Assembly (NCBI GenBank): GCA_052388135.1
Contig: JBQTIM010000157.1
Location: 1-9,140 of the forward strand
Length of the DNA: 9,140 bases
Source of the DNA: JBQTIM01 sp052388135
GTDB taxonomy: Bacteria > Elusimicrobiota > Elusimicrobia > FEN-1173
Direction of reading: 5' to 3'
In this document: positions 1 to 6,149 of the stretch, piece after piece
Layout of the letters: each line of letters opens with the position of its first letter
How positions within the stretch are numbered: the first letter of the stretch is position 1
Notes under the pieces: generated by a model
Databases searched by the model: none
What the model was told of the DNA's origin: nothing
Seen by the model: only the letters and a program-made list of their open reading frames with translations
Position numbers and translations under genes: made by a program

Positions 1-43
1 CGTTCGCGCCGCCGGGACCGCCGGGGTTCCCAAAGGAGGGCAA

Positions 44-409
44 ATGGAACGAAGCAGATTTCTTGCCGTCGGTTTCGTGGCGCTCGCGATGTTTTTGGGC
101 GTGTTGTCCGGCTGCAGCCGCGGGAAAAGCGAGGCCATGAAAGCCATGGCGCAGGCCCGCGCCGACTTGGCCGCCGCCGACATGGCCGGGGCCTCCGCGC
201 ACGCGCCCGCCACCTACAAATCGGCGCGGGCCATGCTCGACAGGGCCGACAGCCAGTTGAAAAAAGGGAATTACGGCTACGCGAAAGCCCAGGCGCTGAA
301 AGCCGGCGCCGCGGCGAAGCGGGCCGGAGACGAGGCCGCCGCGAAGAAAGCCGCGCTGGAGGCCAAGAAAAAAGCGGCGCCCAAATCGAAGTCCGGGCAA
401 AAAAAATAA
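44..409 (+). CDS. Small Ala/Lys-rich lipoprotein (DUF4398-like)
   Basis: This encodes a predicted 121-residue lipoprotein of unknown function. The start is supported by a strong Shine-Dalgarno (AAGGAGG, 33-39) four bases before the ATG. Residues 6-23 form a hydrophobic signal segment ending in a lipobox (LSGC), so Cys24 should be lipidated. Ser follows the Cys, which in enterobacterial sorting rules favours the outer membrane. The mature part is helical and rich in Ala, Lys and Asp; spacing such as TYKSARAMLDRADSQLKKG with later Ala-rich heptads resembles the DUF4398 family, but this is recognised by pattern only. The last 25 or so residues are a low-complexity Lys/Ala tail. It lies 16 bases before a Pal-like gene and probably shares its transcript, suggesting a periplasmic or envelope role beside the peptidoglycan anchor. 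No catalytic motif is visible. Confidence 0.8.
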   Translation: MERSRFLAVGFVALAMFLGVLSGCSRGKSEAMKAMAQARADLAAADMAGASAHAPATYKSARAMLDRADSQLKKGNYGYAKAQALKAGAAAKRAGDEAAAKKAALEAKKKAAPKSKSGQKK

Positions 410-425
410 GGATCCAAGGAGCTCT

Positions 426-1034
426 ATGACAATGAATCGGCAATCTGTGGGGATGCGCATGGGGAAACTGGCGTTGTTCGGAGTCCTGTCTCTGGGCTTG
501 GCGGGCTGTCCGCCCAAAAAGAAAAAGACCGTCCCCGCGGAGGCGGAAGCTCCCGCGGCGGCCGACGCCCAGGCGCGCGGGAGCGTGTTGGAGATAGGCC
601 CGGATTGGAGCCGGCCGGCGGCGCTCGAGCCCGTTTATTTCGAGACGAACAAGGCGGACCTCTCCTCCGAGGCGCGGTCGGCGCTTAAAAAGAACGCCGC
701 CGTCCTGACGGCCCTGCTGGGCCGGCATCCCGGCGTGCAGGTGCGCGTTGAAGGGCACTGCGACGCCCGGGGCACCCTGGAATACAACCTGGCCCTGGGA
801 CAACGGCGCGCCAACGCCCTGCGGGAGTATTACAAAGCCCTGGGCGTGAAAAAATCGGCCCTCTCGGCCGTCTCCTTCGGAGAAGAGCGCCCACTGTGCG
901 GCGAAGAACGCGAAGAGTGCTGGTGGAAAAACCGGCGATCCGACACCACGCTGAGGTCCGCCGCCGGTCCCGTCACATTCTCCGTGAACCCCGAGGCCGC
1001 CGAGAGCCCCTCGCCCCGCCGCCCCCGAACGTAA
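426..1034 (+). CDS. pal: Pal-like peptidoglycan-associated OmpA-family lipoprotein
   Basis: This is a 202-residue outer-membrane lipoprotein expected to anchor the outer membrane to peptidoglycan. The signal peptide runs to a lipobox (LAGC) with Cys28 as the lipidated residue. A linker of about 40 residues rich in Pro, Ala and Lys follows, then an OmpA C-terminal domain (about 68-172). The domain carries the Pal-type core VEGHCDARGTLEYNLALGQR (108-127). Asp113 and Arg127/Arg128 are the likely diaminopimelate-contacting residues, and the FGEERP...CWWKNRRSD ending is also Pal-type. An SD (AAGGAG, 416-421) lies 4 bases before ATG 426 and 10 before an in-frame ATG at 432, so the true start may be either. 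The roughly 30-residue tail after NRRSD is longer and more Pro/Arg-rich than in E. coli Pal (173 residues before processing). No tol genes are visible here, so membership of a Tol-Pal system is inferred from the family. Confidence 0.88.
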   Translation: MTMNRQSVGMRMGKLALFGVLSLGLAGCPPKKKKTVPAEAEAPAAADAQARGSVLEIGPDWSRPAALEPVYFETNKADLSSEARSALKKNAAVLTALLGRHPGVQVRVEGHCDARGTLEYNLALGQRRANALREYYKALGVKKSALSAVSFGEERPLCGEEREECWWKNRRSDTTLRSAAGPVTFSVNPEAAESPSPRRPRT

Positions 1035-1091
1035 TCGCGGCCTCCCGGTCCGGCAGGCCCGTCCCCGCGGCTTGCCCGCGCCGACCCCCGT

Positions 1092-1120
1092 CCCGGCCCG
1101 GAACCGCATTCCGGGCCGGG
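1092..1120 (+). terminator. Strong hairpin after the pal gene
   Basis: CCCGGCCCGGAA (1092-1103) and TTCCGGGCCGGG (1109-1120) pair perfectly over 12 bp around the 5-base loop CCGCA. The hairpin lies 57 bases after the Pal stop codon and before the next promoter, as expected for a transcript end. No T-run follows (the next bases are GCCGGAGGCC), so it is either a non-canonical terminator, a Rho-assisted 3' end or an mRNA-stabilising hairpin. Confidence 0.55.
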
Positions 1121-1162
1121 GCCGGAGGCCGCTTGAAATTCGCGCGCAAAAAGCCGGAAATT

Positions 1163-1171
1163 TGCTAGAAT
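1163..1171 (+). promoter_or_regulatory. Extended -10 promoter for the glmU operon
   Basis: TGC-TAGAAT matches the extended -10 pattern (TGn followed by a 5/6 match to TATAAT) in an AT-richer island after the pal hairpin. No convincing -35 lies 16-18 bases upstream (that stretch is CGCGCA-like), and TTGAAA at 1133-1138 is too far away (27-base spacer). Extended -10 promoters can dispense with a -35. Initiation would fall near 1178 and give glmU a leader of about 230 nt that includes the rod-shaped element. Confidence 0.45.
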
Positions 1172-1222
1172 CCCTCCACGAAAGCGCTGGGAAACGTCGC
1201 GAACGCGTCCGTCCGGTCCCCT

Positions 1223-1386
1223 AGAAGTCATCCGGAAACCTCACTCGGAAGCGAAATTTCGGATTTTGAGCCGAGTCGAAGCAGGCTGAGGCGAGCATAC
1301 CCGTGGTGGTGTGCAAGCCGAAGACTGCAAAGACGCAGGGCCAAAGCCGAAATTGCAGACCGAAAGAAGCTTTTCGGAGGACTTCT
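1223..1386 (+). repeat. 164-nt rod-folding element in the glmU leader (MITE-like repeat or structured RNA)
   Basis: The ends are inverted repeats: AGAAGTCATCCGGAAA (1223-1238) pairs with TTTTCGGAGGACTTCT (1371-1386) at 15 of 16 positions, counting one G-U and one A/G mismatch. Moving inward on the same axis, these pair: TCGG 1245-1248 with 1360-1363, AATTTCGG 1255-1262 with CCGAAATT 1347-1354, GCC 1270-1272 with 1339-1341, GTC 1275-1277 with 1332-1334, GCAG 1281-1284 with CTGC 1325-1328, GGC 1290-1292 with GCC 1317-1319, and GCATACC 1295-1301 with GGTGTGC 1308-1314. The apical loop (1302-1307) sits exactly at the element's midpoint. Internal loops are purine-rich (GA/AA, GAA/AAA, GCTGA/GAAGA). 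No target-site duplication is obvious. It occupies most of the region between the putative promoter and glmU. It could be a miniature inverted-repeat element, a cis-regulatory RNA, or both; the fold is read directly and the role is unknown. Confidence 0.7.
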
Positions 1387-1409
1387 CAAGACCTTCCCGC
1401 TCAAAAAAT

Positions 1410-2789
1410 TTGAAACCACCGGCGATTCTCATATTGGCCGCCGGGGAAGGCACCCGGATGAAGTCGGGCCTCCCCAAGGTCTTGCACGAGGCGGCGGGCG
1501 ACACCTTGCTGGGCCACGTGGTCCGCGCGGCGTCGGCCCTGCGGGGACCCGTGGGCATCGTGGTGGGCCGCGGCGCCGAGGCCGTCCGGAAAAAGCTCGG
1601 GCCGTCCTATAAGTTTTTCACCCAGCGGGAGCGGCGCGGCTCAGGCCATGCGGTCATGAGCGCGGCGGCCTGGCTGAAGCGGTCCGGCGGCGACGCCGTG
1701 GTTCTTTGCGGGGACGCCCCGCTGGTGCGGGGGGAGACCCTGCGGCGGCTGGCCGGCCTCCACCGGCGGGAAGAAAACGCCGTCACGGTTTTGACCGCGC
1801 GCCTGCCGGAGCCCGCCGGCTACGGCCGCATCGTGCGGGACGCCGCGGGCCGCCCCCGCGCCATCGTGGAGGAAAAGGACGCCTCCCCGGAGGAGCGCGC
1901 GCTGAACGAAGTGAACTCCGGCGCCTACTGTTTCCGCGCGGCGGACTTGCTGTGGGCGCTCAAACGCCTGCGGCCCGACAACGCCAAGGGCGAATACTAT
2001 TTGACGGACGCCGTTGCCATCCTGTCCCGGGACGGCCGGCCGGCGGGCGCCTTGTGCTCCGCGGACCCGGACGTCGTGCTGGGCGTGAACTCCCGGCGGG
2101 AGCTGGCCCGGGCCGACAAACTTTTGCGGCGCCGGTATGTGGAGCGCCTGATGGACGAAGGCGTCACCGTGCCGGACCCGGATTCGGTTTGCGTGGACGC
2201 CGGCGCGCGGGTGGGCCGCGACAGCGTGATTTACCCGCACACGTTTCTTTTGGGCGGCACGCGCATCGGCCGCGGCGTCCGCGTGGGGCCTTTTTCCTGG
2301 CTCAAGGATTGCCGCGTGGAGGACGACGCCGAGCTCAAGTTCGTTTGCGCGGACCGGGCGCGGGTGGGCCGGGGCGCCAAAGTGGGCCCCTACGCGCACC
2401 TGCGGCCGGGCACGCGCCTGGGCGCGGGCGTCCACGTGGGAAATTTCGTGGAGACGAAAAACGCCCGGCTGGCTCCCGGCGTGAAGGCCAACCATTTGGC
2501 TTACCTGGGGGACGCCGTGCTGGGTCCGGACGTGAACGTGGGCGCCGGCGTCATCACCTGCAACTACGACGGGTTCCAAAAGCACCAAACCCGCGTCGGC
2601 GCGGGCGCCTTCATCGGCTCCAACGCCAATTTGGTGGCTCCGGTTTCCATCGGACGGGGCGCGGTGGTGGGGGCCGGCTCCACGGTGACGCGCGGCGTGC
2701 CCGCGGGCGCTCTGGCCCTTGAACGCGGGCCGCTGGTGGTGAAAAAAGGCTGGGCCGCAAGCAGGAAATCGAAGAAGAAAGCGAGATAG
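1410..2789 (+). CDS. glmU: Bifunctional GlmU: N-acetylglucosamine-1-P uridylyltransferase / glucosamine-1-P acetyltransferase
   Basis: GlmU acetylates glucosamine-1-phosphate and then couples it to UTP, making cytoplasmic UDP-GlcNAc for peptidoglycan and lipopolysaccharide. From TTG 1410 the protein is 459 residues, about the family norm (E. coli 456). The pyrophosphorylase half shows LAAGEGTRMKSGLPKV (9-24), GSGHAV (about 77), a CGDAPL metal-site motif (about 99-104) and GEYYLTDAV (about 194). The C-terminal half is a left-handed beta-helix of hexapeptide repeats with RPGT, HVGNFVETKN and KANHLAYLGD. His362 in the last motif is the expected acetyltransferase base. The tail is Lys/Arg-rich. 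The frame stays open upstream to GTG 1311, but those 33 residues are encoded by the rod element and do not look like GlmU, so TTG 1410 is preferred. No SD is well placed; GGAGG at 1376-1380 is 29 bases away. Confidence 0.95.
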   Translation: MKPPAILILAAGEGTRMKSGLPKVLHEAAGDTLLGHVVRAASALRGPVGIVVGRGAEAVRKKLGPSYKFFTQRERRGSGHAVMSAAAWLKRSGGDAVVLCGDAPLVRGETLRRLAGLHRREENAVTVLTARLPEPAGYGRIVRDAAGRPRAIVEEKDASPEERALNEVNSGAYCFRAADLLWALKRLRPDNAKGEYYLTDAVAILSRDGRPAGALCSADPDVVLGVNSRRELARADKLLRRRYVERLMDEGVTVPDPDSVCVDAGARVGRDSVIYPHTFLLGGTRIGRGVRVGPFSWLKDCRVEDDAELKFVCADRARVGRGAKVGPYAHLRPGTRLGAGVHVGNFVETKNARLAPGVKANHLAYLGDAVLGPDVNVGAGVITCNYDGFQKHQTRVGAGAFIGSNANLVAPVSIGRGAVVGAGSTVTRGVPAGALALERGPLVVKKGWAASRKSKKKAR

Positions 2790-2792
2790 CGC

Positions 2793-3734
2793 ATGCCTCG
2801 TCCGTTGAAAATTTTTACCGGCAACGCCAACCCGTCTCTGGCGCGGGAGATCTGCCGTTACTTGAAGACGCCCCTCGGCAAGGCGTCCGTGGGCCGGTTT
2901 CCCGACGGCGAAGTGGAGATCAAAGTTTTGGACAACGTGCGGGGGGCGGACTGCTACGTGATCCAGCCCACCAGCCACCCGGCCAACGACAACCTGATGG
3001 AGCTCCTCCTTCTGGTGGACGCCCTGCGGCGCGCCTCGGCGCATCGCGTGACGCCCGTGATTCCTTATTACGGCTACGGGCGGCAGGACCGCAAGGCCGA
3101 GCCGCGGGTTCCCATCTCGGCCAAGCTGGTGGCGAACCTGATTTCGGCCTCCGGCGCCCAGCGGGTTCTCACCATGGACCTCCACGCCGGGCAGATCCAG
3201 GGCTTTTTCGACATCCCGGTGGATCACCTTTACGCGAACCCCGTGCTGATCGAGTATTTCAAGAAGAAGAAAATGACCAACGGCGAGGTGGTGGTGGTCT
3301 CGCCCGACGCCGGCGGCACGGAGCGCGCCCGGGCCTTCGCCAAGCGGCTGAAGACCGGCCTGGCCGTCATCGACAAGCGGCGGCTTTCGCCCCACGAAGC
3401 GGCGGTGATGAACGTCATCGGCGACGTGAAGGGGAAGACGGCGCTCATCATCGACGACATCGTGGACACCGGCGGCACGCTGGTGAAAGGCGCGGAGGCT
3501 TTGAAGAAGGCCGGCGCGGCCCGCGTTCTGGCGGCGGCGGCCCACGGCATTCTGGCGGGGCCGGCCCTGGACCGCCTGAACGATTCGCCGGTGGAGGAGC
3601 TGGTCATCACCAACACCATTCCCTTGGACGGGAAGGAGTCGCGGCGCATCAAGGTGCTGTCCGTGGCGCCCATCCTGGGCGAGGCCATCAGGCGCATTCA
3701 CGACGAAAAATCCGTCAGCGAGCTGTTTGTTTAA
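2793..3734 (+). CDS. prs: Ribose-phosphate pyrophosphokinase (PRPP synthetase)
   Basis: Prs transfers pyrophosphate from ATP to ribose-5-phosphate, making PRPP for purine, pyrimidine, histidine, tryptophan and NAD synthesis. The 313-residue length matches class I bacterial enzymes (about 315). Visible signatures are FPDGEVEIKV near the N-terminus (36-45), the ATP-loop region YYGYGRQDRKAEPR (92-105) and the PRPP synthase signature MDLHAGQIQGFFDIPVDHL (128-146), with His131 as a metal/ATP ligand. Further along are SPDAGGTERA (170-179) and the ribose-5-phosphate loop DDIVDTGGT (221-229). Lys195-Arg196 (DKRR) fits the flexible catalytic loop. ATG 2793 lies 3 bases after the glmU stop with only a weak purine-rich SD, so it is probably translated by coupling to glmU. 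Confidence 0.97.
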   Translation: MPRPLKIFTGNANPSLAREICRYLKTPLGKASVGRFPDGEVEIKVLDNVRGADCYVIQPTSHPANDNLMELLLLVDALRRASAHRVTPVIPYYGYGRQDRKAEPRVPISAKLVANLISASGAQRVLTMDLHAGQIQGFFDIPVDHLYANPVLIEYFKKKKMTNGEVVVVSPDAGGTERARAFAKRLKTGLAVIDKRRLSPHEAAVMNVIGDVKGKTALIIDDIVDTGGTLVKGAEALKKAGAARVLAAAAHGILAGPALDRLNDSPVEELVITNTIPLDGKESRRIKVLSVAPILGEAIRRIHDEKSVSELFV

Positions 3735-3770
3735 AGCGTCGGCGGCTTCTCGGAGCGGCAACGACGTTTT
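3733..3770 (+). terminator. Hairpin between prs and rplY, possible attenuator
   Basis: AAAGCGTCG (3733-3741) pairs with CGACGTTTT (3762-3770) over 9 bp including one G-U, with a smaller GCTT/GAGC hairpin inside (3745-3756). It begins in the prs stop codon. The T-run (3767-3770) is part of the stem and only four long, so this would be a leaky terminator or an RNA-processing site rather than a full stop. It would let rplY expression differ from glmU-prs. Confidence 0.3.
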
Positions 3771-3800
3771 CGGAAACTTAATTTAAGGAGACGCACTCAC

Positions 3801-4514
3801 ATGGCGACCATTGAATTGACGGCGAAAAAACGGGAGATCGGGACCAACGGGGCTCTGCGCGCCCTGCGGGAAAGCGGCGAGGTGCCGGCGGTGGTGTACG
3901 GCGGCCAAAAGCCGCCCGTGTCCGTCAGCGTGACGGCCAAGGAGCTGAAGATTCACGGCGGGGCCAGCGCCCTCATCAACCTCAAGGTGGGGTCCGAGGC
4001 CGAGACCGTCCTCTTGAAGGACGTGCAGCGCGACCCCATCAGCCGGAAGTTCATCCACCTGGACTTTCAGCGCATCTCCCTCACGGAGAAGATCGAGGTG
4101 AGCGCGTCCCTGCGGTTCACGGGCGAGGCCCCCGGCGTGAAGCTGGGCGGCGGCATCCTGGAGCACATCCTGCGCGAAGTGCGCGTGCGCTGCCTGCCCA
4201 CGGCCATCCCGGAAGCCATCGAGGTGGACGTGTCCGGCCTGCAACTGAACCAGGGCCTGCGGGTCAAGGACCTGCGGCCGCCCGAGGGCGTGGAAGTTTT
4301 GAACGACAAGGAGCTGCTGGTGGCCAACGTGGTGGCCCCGACGATTCTCGAGGAGACGCCCGCTCCCGGCGCCGTGCCCGCGGCCGCCGAGCCCGAGGTC
4401 ATCGCCAAGGGCAAGAAGCCGGAGGAAGGCGCCGAAGGCGCCGCTCCGGCCAAGGGCGCCGACGCCAAAGCCGCCGGCGGCAAAGCCGAGGCCAAGCCGG
4501 CCGGAGGCAAGTAA
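3801..4514 (+). CDS. rplY: 50S ribosomal protein bL25, long CTC form
   Basis: bL25 binds 5S rRNA in the central protuberance of the large subunit. The 237-residue protein is the long two-domain CTC/TL5 form. The N-terminal 5S-binding domain (about 4-92) includes GEVPAVVYGG and the signature block LLKDVQRDP...FIHLDFQRI. The C-terminal TL5 beta domain (about 95-187) includes GVKLGGGILE and LPTAIPEAIEVDVSGL. Residues from about 190 onward are a disordered Ala/Pro/Lys/Glu tail ending in Gly-Gly-Lys repeats, longer than the Bacillus Ctc ending. The SD AAGGAG (3785-3790) sits 10 bases before the ATG. The gene lies between prs and pth, as ctc does in B. subtilis, where Ctc is a general-stress protein. 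No stress-sigma promoter is evident here. Confidence 0.95.
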   Translation: MATIELTAKKREIGTNGALRALRESGEVPAVVYGGQKPPVSVSVTAKELKIHGGASALINLKVGSEAETVLLKDVQRDPISRKFIHLDFQRISLTEKIEVSASLRFTGEAPGVKLGGGILEHILREVRVRCLPTAIPEAIEVDVSGLQLNQGLRVKDLRPPEGVEVLNDKELLVANVVAPTILEETPAPGAVPAAAEPEVIAKGKKPEEGAEGAAPAKGADAKAAGGKAEAKPAGGK

Positions 4515-4520
4515 AGGGGC

Positions 4521-5123
4521 ATGCCCGAAGGCGCGGAGGAGCGCCCCGGCCGCGCCGTTCCGGCCATCCGCGTGGCGGCCGGCCTGGGGAACCCGGGCGC
4601 GGCTTATCGCAACACTCCCCACAACATCGGTTTCCACGCCCTGGACGCCTGGGCCGCCGCCTCCCGCTGGGAATGGCGGGAGAGGGACGATTGGCTGTGG
4701 ACGGACGCGGGCGGGCCCGTCCTGGTGAAGCCGCAGACTTACATGAACGTTTCCGGGCCGGCCGTCCGGGAGGCCCTGCGGAAACGCAACGCCTCGCCGG
4801 AAGAGCTCTTGGTGGTGTGCGACGATTTCGCCCTGCCCTGGGGCCGCCTTCGCATCCGGCGGTCCGGCAGTTCGGGCGGGCACAACGGCCTTCAATCCGT
4901 GACGGACGCCCTGGGTTCAACGGATTTCCCGCGGCTGCGGGTGGGCGTGGGCCCCGTCCCTCCGGGGATGGACCCCAAAGATTTCGTGCTCAAGAAAAAG
5001 GCTCCCAAGGAGATGGTAGCCCTGGCCGAGGCCGCCGCCGAGGCGCTGAAAGCCGTCTTCGAGCAAGGACTGGAAAAGGCCATGAATAAATTTAACGCCA
5101 AGCCCGCCGAGCCGGCGGCGTAA
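4521..5123 (+). CDS. pth: Peptidyl-tRNA hydrolase
   Basis: Pth cleaves the ester bond of peptidyl-tRNAs released from stalled ribosomes, recycling tRNA in the cytoplasm. The 200-residue protein has the full bacterial Pth active site: Asn24 in GLGNPG, catalytic His34 in TPHNIGF, Asn76 in KPQTYMNVSG, Asp102 in the DDF motif and Asn122 in SSGGHNGL. The C-terminal KKKAPKEM segment and following helix are also family-like. The N-terminus carries about 15 extra Glu/Arg/Pro residues before the IRVAAGLGNPG strand, so ATG 4521 gives a slight extension. A GTG at 4572 would start too close to the core. ATG 4521 lies 6 bases after the rplY stop; GGAGG at 4503-4507 is 13 bases away and AAAGGGG abuts the start, so translational coupling is likely. 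Confidence 0.95.
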   Translation: MPEGAEERPGRAVPAIRVAAGLGNPGAAYRNTPHNIGFHALDAWAAASRWEWRERDDWLWTDAGGPVLVKPQTYMNVSGPAVREALRKRNASPEELLVVCDDFALPWGRLRIRRSGSSGGHNGLQSVTDALGSTDFPRLRVGVGPVPPGMDPKDFVLKKKAPKEMVALAEAAAEALKAVFEQGLEKAMNKFNAKPAEPAA

Positions 5124-5133
5124 GGACCCAGAC

Positions 5134-5223
5134 ATGAGCGACGCATTGCACCGACGTTCCGCCGTCCGCGGCGGCTTCCCTCGCCGGGGCGTTCTTTCGG
5201 CGGCCCTTTCTTTCCTGCCATGA
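5134..5223 (+). CDS. 29-codon mini-ORF coupled to alx
   Basis: ATG 5134 is preceded by AAGGA (5122-5126) at 7-base spacing. The frame runs 29 codons to TGA 5221-5223, which overlaps the alx ATG (5220-5222) as ATGA. The alx start has no Shine-Dalgarno of its own (pyrimidine-rich TTTCTTTCCTGCC precedes it), so ribosomes finishing this mini-ORF are the obvious source of alx initiation. The peptide begins MSDALHRRS and contains a twin-Arg then hydrophobic stretch (PRRGVLSAALSFLP), faintly like the start of a Tat signal, but it stops there. It is probably a translated leader whose translation matters more than its product. A chance ORF is possible; the combination of SD and exact stop/start overlap argues against it. 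Confidence 0.45.
   Translation: MSDALHRRSAVRGGFPRRGVLSAALSFLP
5159..5174 (+). promoter_or_regulatory. Hairpin inside the alx leader ORF
   Basis: CCGCCG (5159-5164) and CGGCGG (5169-5174) form a perfect 6-bp GC stem with loop TCCG. A second weaker stem follows (CGCCG 5182-5186 with CGGCG 5198-5202), then the T/C-rich run CCCTTTCTTTCC. Both lie within the mini-ORF, where translating ribosomes would open them, so an attenuation-like effect on alx is possible. Neither is a textbook terminator. Confidence 0.3.
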
Positions 5224-6149
5224 GCCATCAACTCGTCCTCTGGATCGTTTTCAACATCCTCGTGGCCCTCATGCTGTACGTGGACCTGGCCCTGGTCAAC
5301 AAGAAGACCCACGTCATCAGCATGAAAGAAGCGGCCATCTGGAGCATGATCTGGGTGGGCGTGTCCCTTCTATTCGCCGTGGGAATTTATTTTTACATGT
5401 CGCCCAAGGCGGCCCTGGAGTTCCTCACGGGCTACATCATCGAAAAGTCCCTCAGCGTCGACAACATGTTCGTCTTCATCATGATCTTTTCCTATTTCAA
5501 CGTCGGCCCCCTGTTCCAGCCGCGCGTGCTGAAGTGGGGAATCCTGGGGGCCCTGGTCATGCGGTTCGTGCTCATCCTGGTGGGCGCGGCTTTGATCCGC
5601 ACGTTCCATTGGATCCTTTACGTCTTCGGCATTTTCCTGCTTTACACCGCCTTCAAGATGGCCTTCCAGAAGGAAAAACCCTTCGAGCCGGACTCGAACC
5701 CGCTGTTCCGCCTGATCAAAAAGGCCATGCCTCTGACGGGCTTCCACGGCGACCGATTCTTCGTGAAAATAAACGGCGTCACCCACGCCACATCGCTCTT
5801 CCTGGCCCTGGTGGTGGTGGAGCTGAGCGACCTGGTTTTCGCGCTGGACTCCATCCCGGCCATCTTCGCCATCACCACGGACACCTTCCTGGTCTACACC
5901 TCCAACGTCTTCGCCATCCTGGGCCTGCGGGCGCTTTATTTCCTCTTGAGCGGCCTGGTGCGGGTGTTCCACTTCCTGAAGTACGGCGTGGCCGCCATCC
6001 TGGCTTTCGTCGGGGTGAAGATGATGCTGGTGGACATATTCCATATTCCCGTGCTGGTCTCCCTGGGCGTCATCTCCGCCCTGCTGGCGGCGTCGGTGGC
6101 CGCCTCCCTGCTGATCCGGCCCAAACAAGGGCCCGTGCCGCCGGCTTGA
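5220..6149 (+). CDS. alx: TerC-family integral membrane protein, Alx type (probable Mn2+ exporter)
   Basis: This is a 309-residue inner-membrane protein with about nine hydrophobic segments (roughly 5-26, 40-60, 82-95, 105-127, 130-149, 190-218, 225-248, 253-272, 279-301). Length and sequence match the Alx branch of TerC, whose E. coli member has been linked to Mn2+ export and alkaline pH. Conserved intramembrane acidic residues are present: Asp22, Glu75 and Asp81 (EKSLSVDNMF), and Glu201, Asp204 and Asp210 in ELSDLVFALDSIPAIFA. The following TSNVFAILGLRALYFLL is also Alx-like. In E. coli, alx is controlled by a yybP-ykoY manganese riboswitch; I see no such motif here and find instead a mini-ORF overlapping the start. 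The stop codon overlaps the next gene's TTG, tying this protein to an ABC exporter. The metal specificity is inferred from the family. Confidence 0.9.
   Translation: MSHQLVLWIVFNILVALMLYVDLALVNKKTHVISMKEAAIWSMIWVGVSLLFAVGIYFYMSPKAALEFLTGYIIEKSLSVDNMFVFIMIFSYFNVGPLFQPRVLKWGILGALVMRFVLILVGAALIRTFHWILYVFGIFLLYTAFKMAFQKEKPFEPDSNPLFRLIKKAMPLTGFHGDRFFVKINGVTHATSLFLALVVVELSDLVFALDSIPAIFAITTDTFLVYTSNVFAILGLRALYFLLSGLVRVFHFLKYGVAAILAFVGVKMMLVDIFHIPVLVSLGVISALLAASVAASLLIRPKQGPVPPA

Noticed and set aside
930..1034. Possible frameshift at the end of pal
   Set aside because: The residues after KNRRSD diverge from typical Pal endings, but neither alternative frame gives a better Pal C-terminus, so an unusual tail is the simpler reading.
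1133..1171. TTGAAA (1133-1138) as the -35 for TAGAAT (1166-1171)
   Set aside because: The 27-base spacer is far outside the usable 15-19 range. The extended -10 reading is kept instead.
1641..3761. 706-codon open frame on the minus strand
   Set aside because: It lies opposite glmU and prs, both of which show complete family motifs. Its translation is low-complexity His/Gly/Arg/Val with no recognisable domain, typical of GC-rich antisense frames.
3783..4895. 370-codon minus-strand open frame opposite rplY and pth
   Set aside because: Same pattern: compositionally biased translation, no domain, and both sense genes are unambiguous.
5534..6145. N-terminal extension of the ABC ATPase back into alx
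   Set aside because: The upstream residues are an out-of-frame reading of alx (Pro/Gly/Arg-rich). ABC homology begins just after TTG 6146, which overlaps the alx stop in a normal coupling arrangement.
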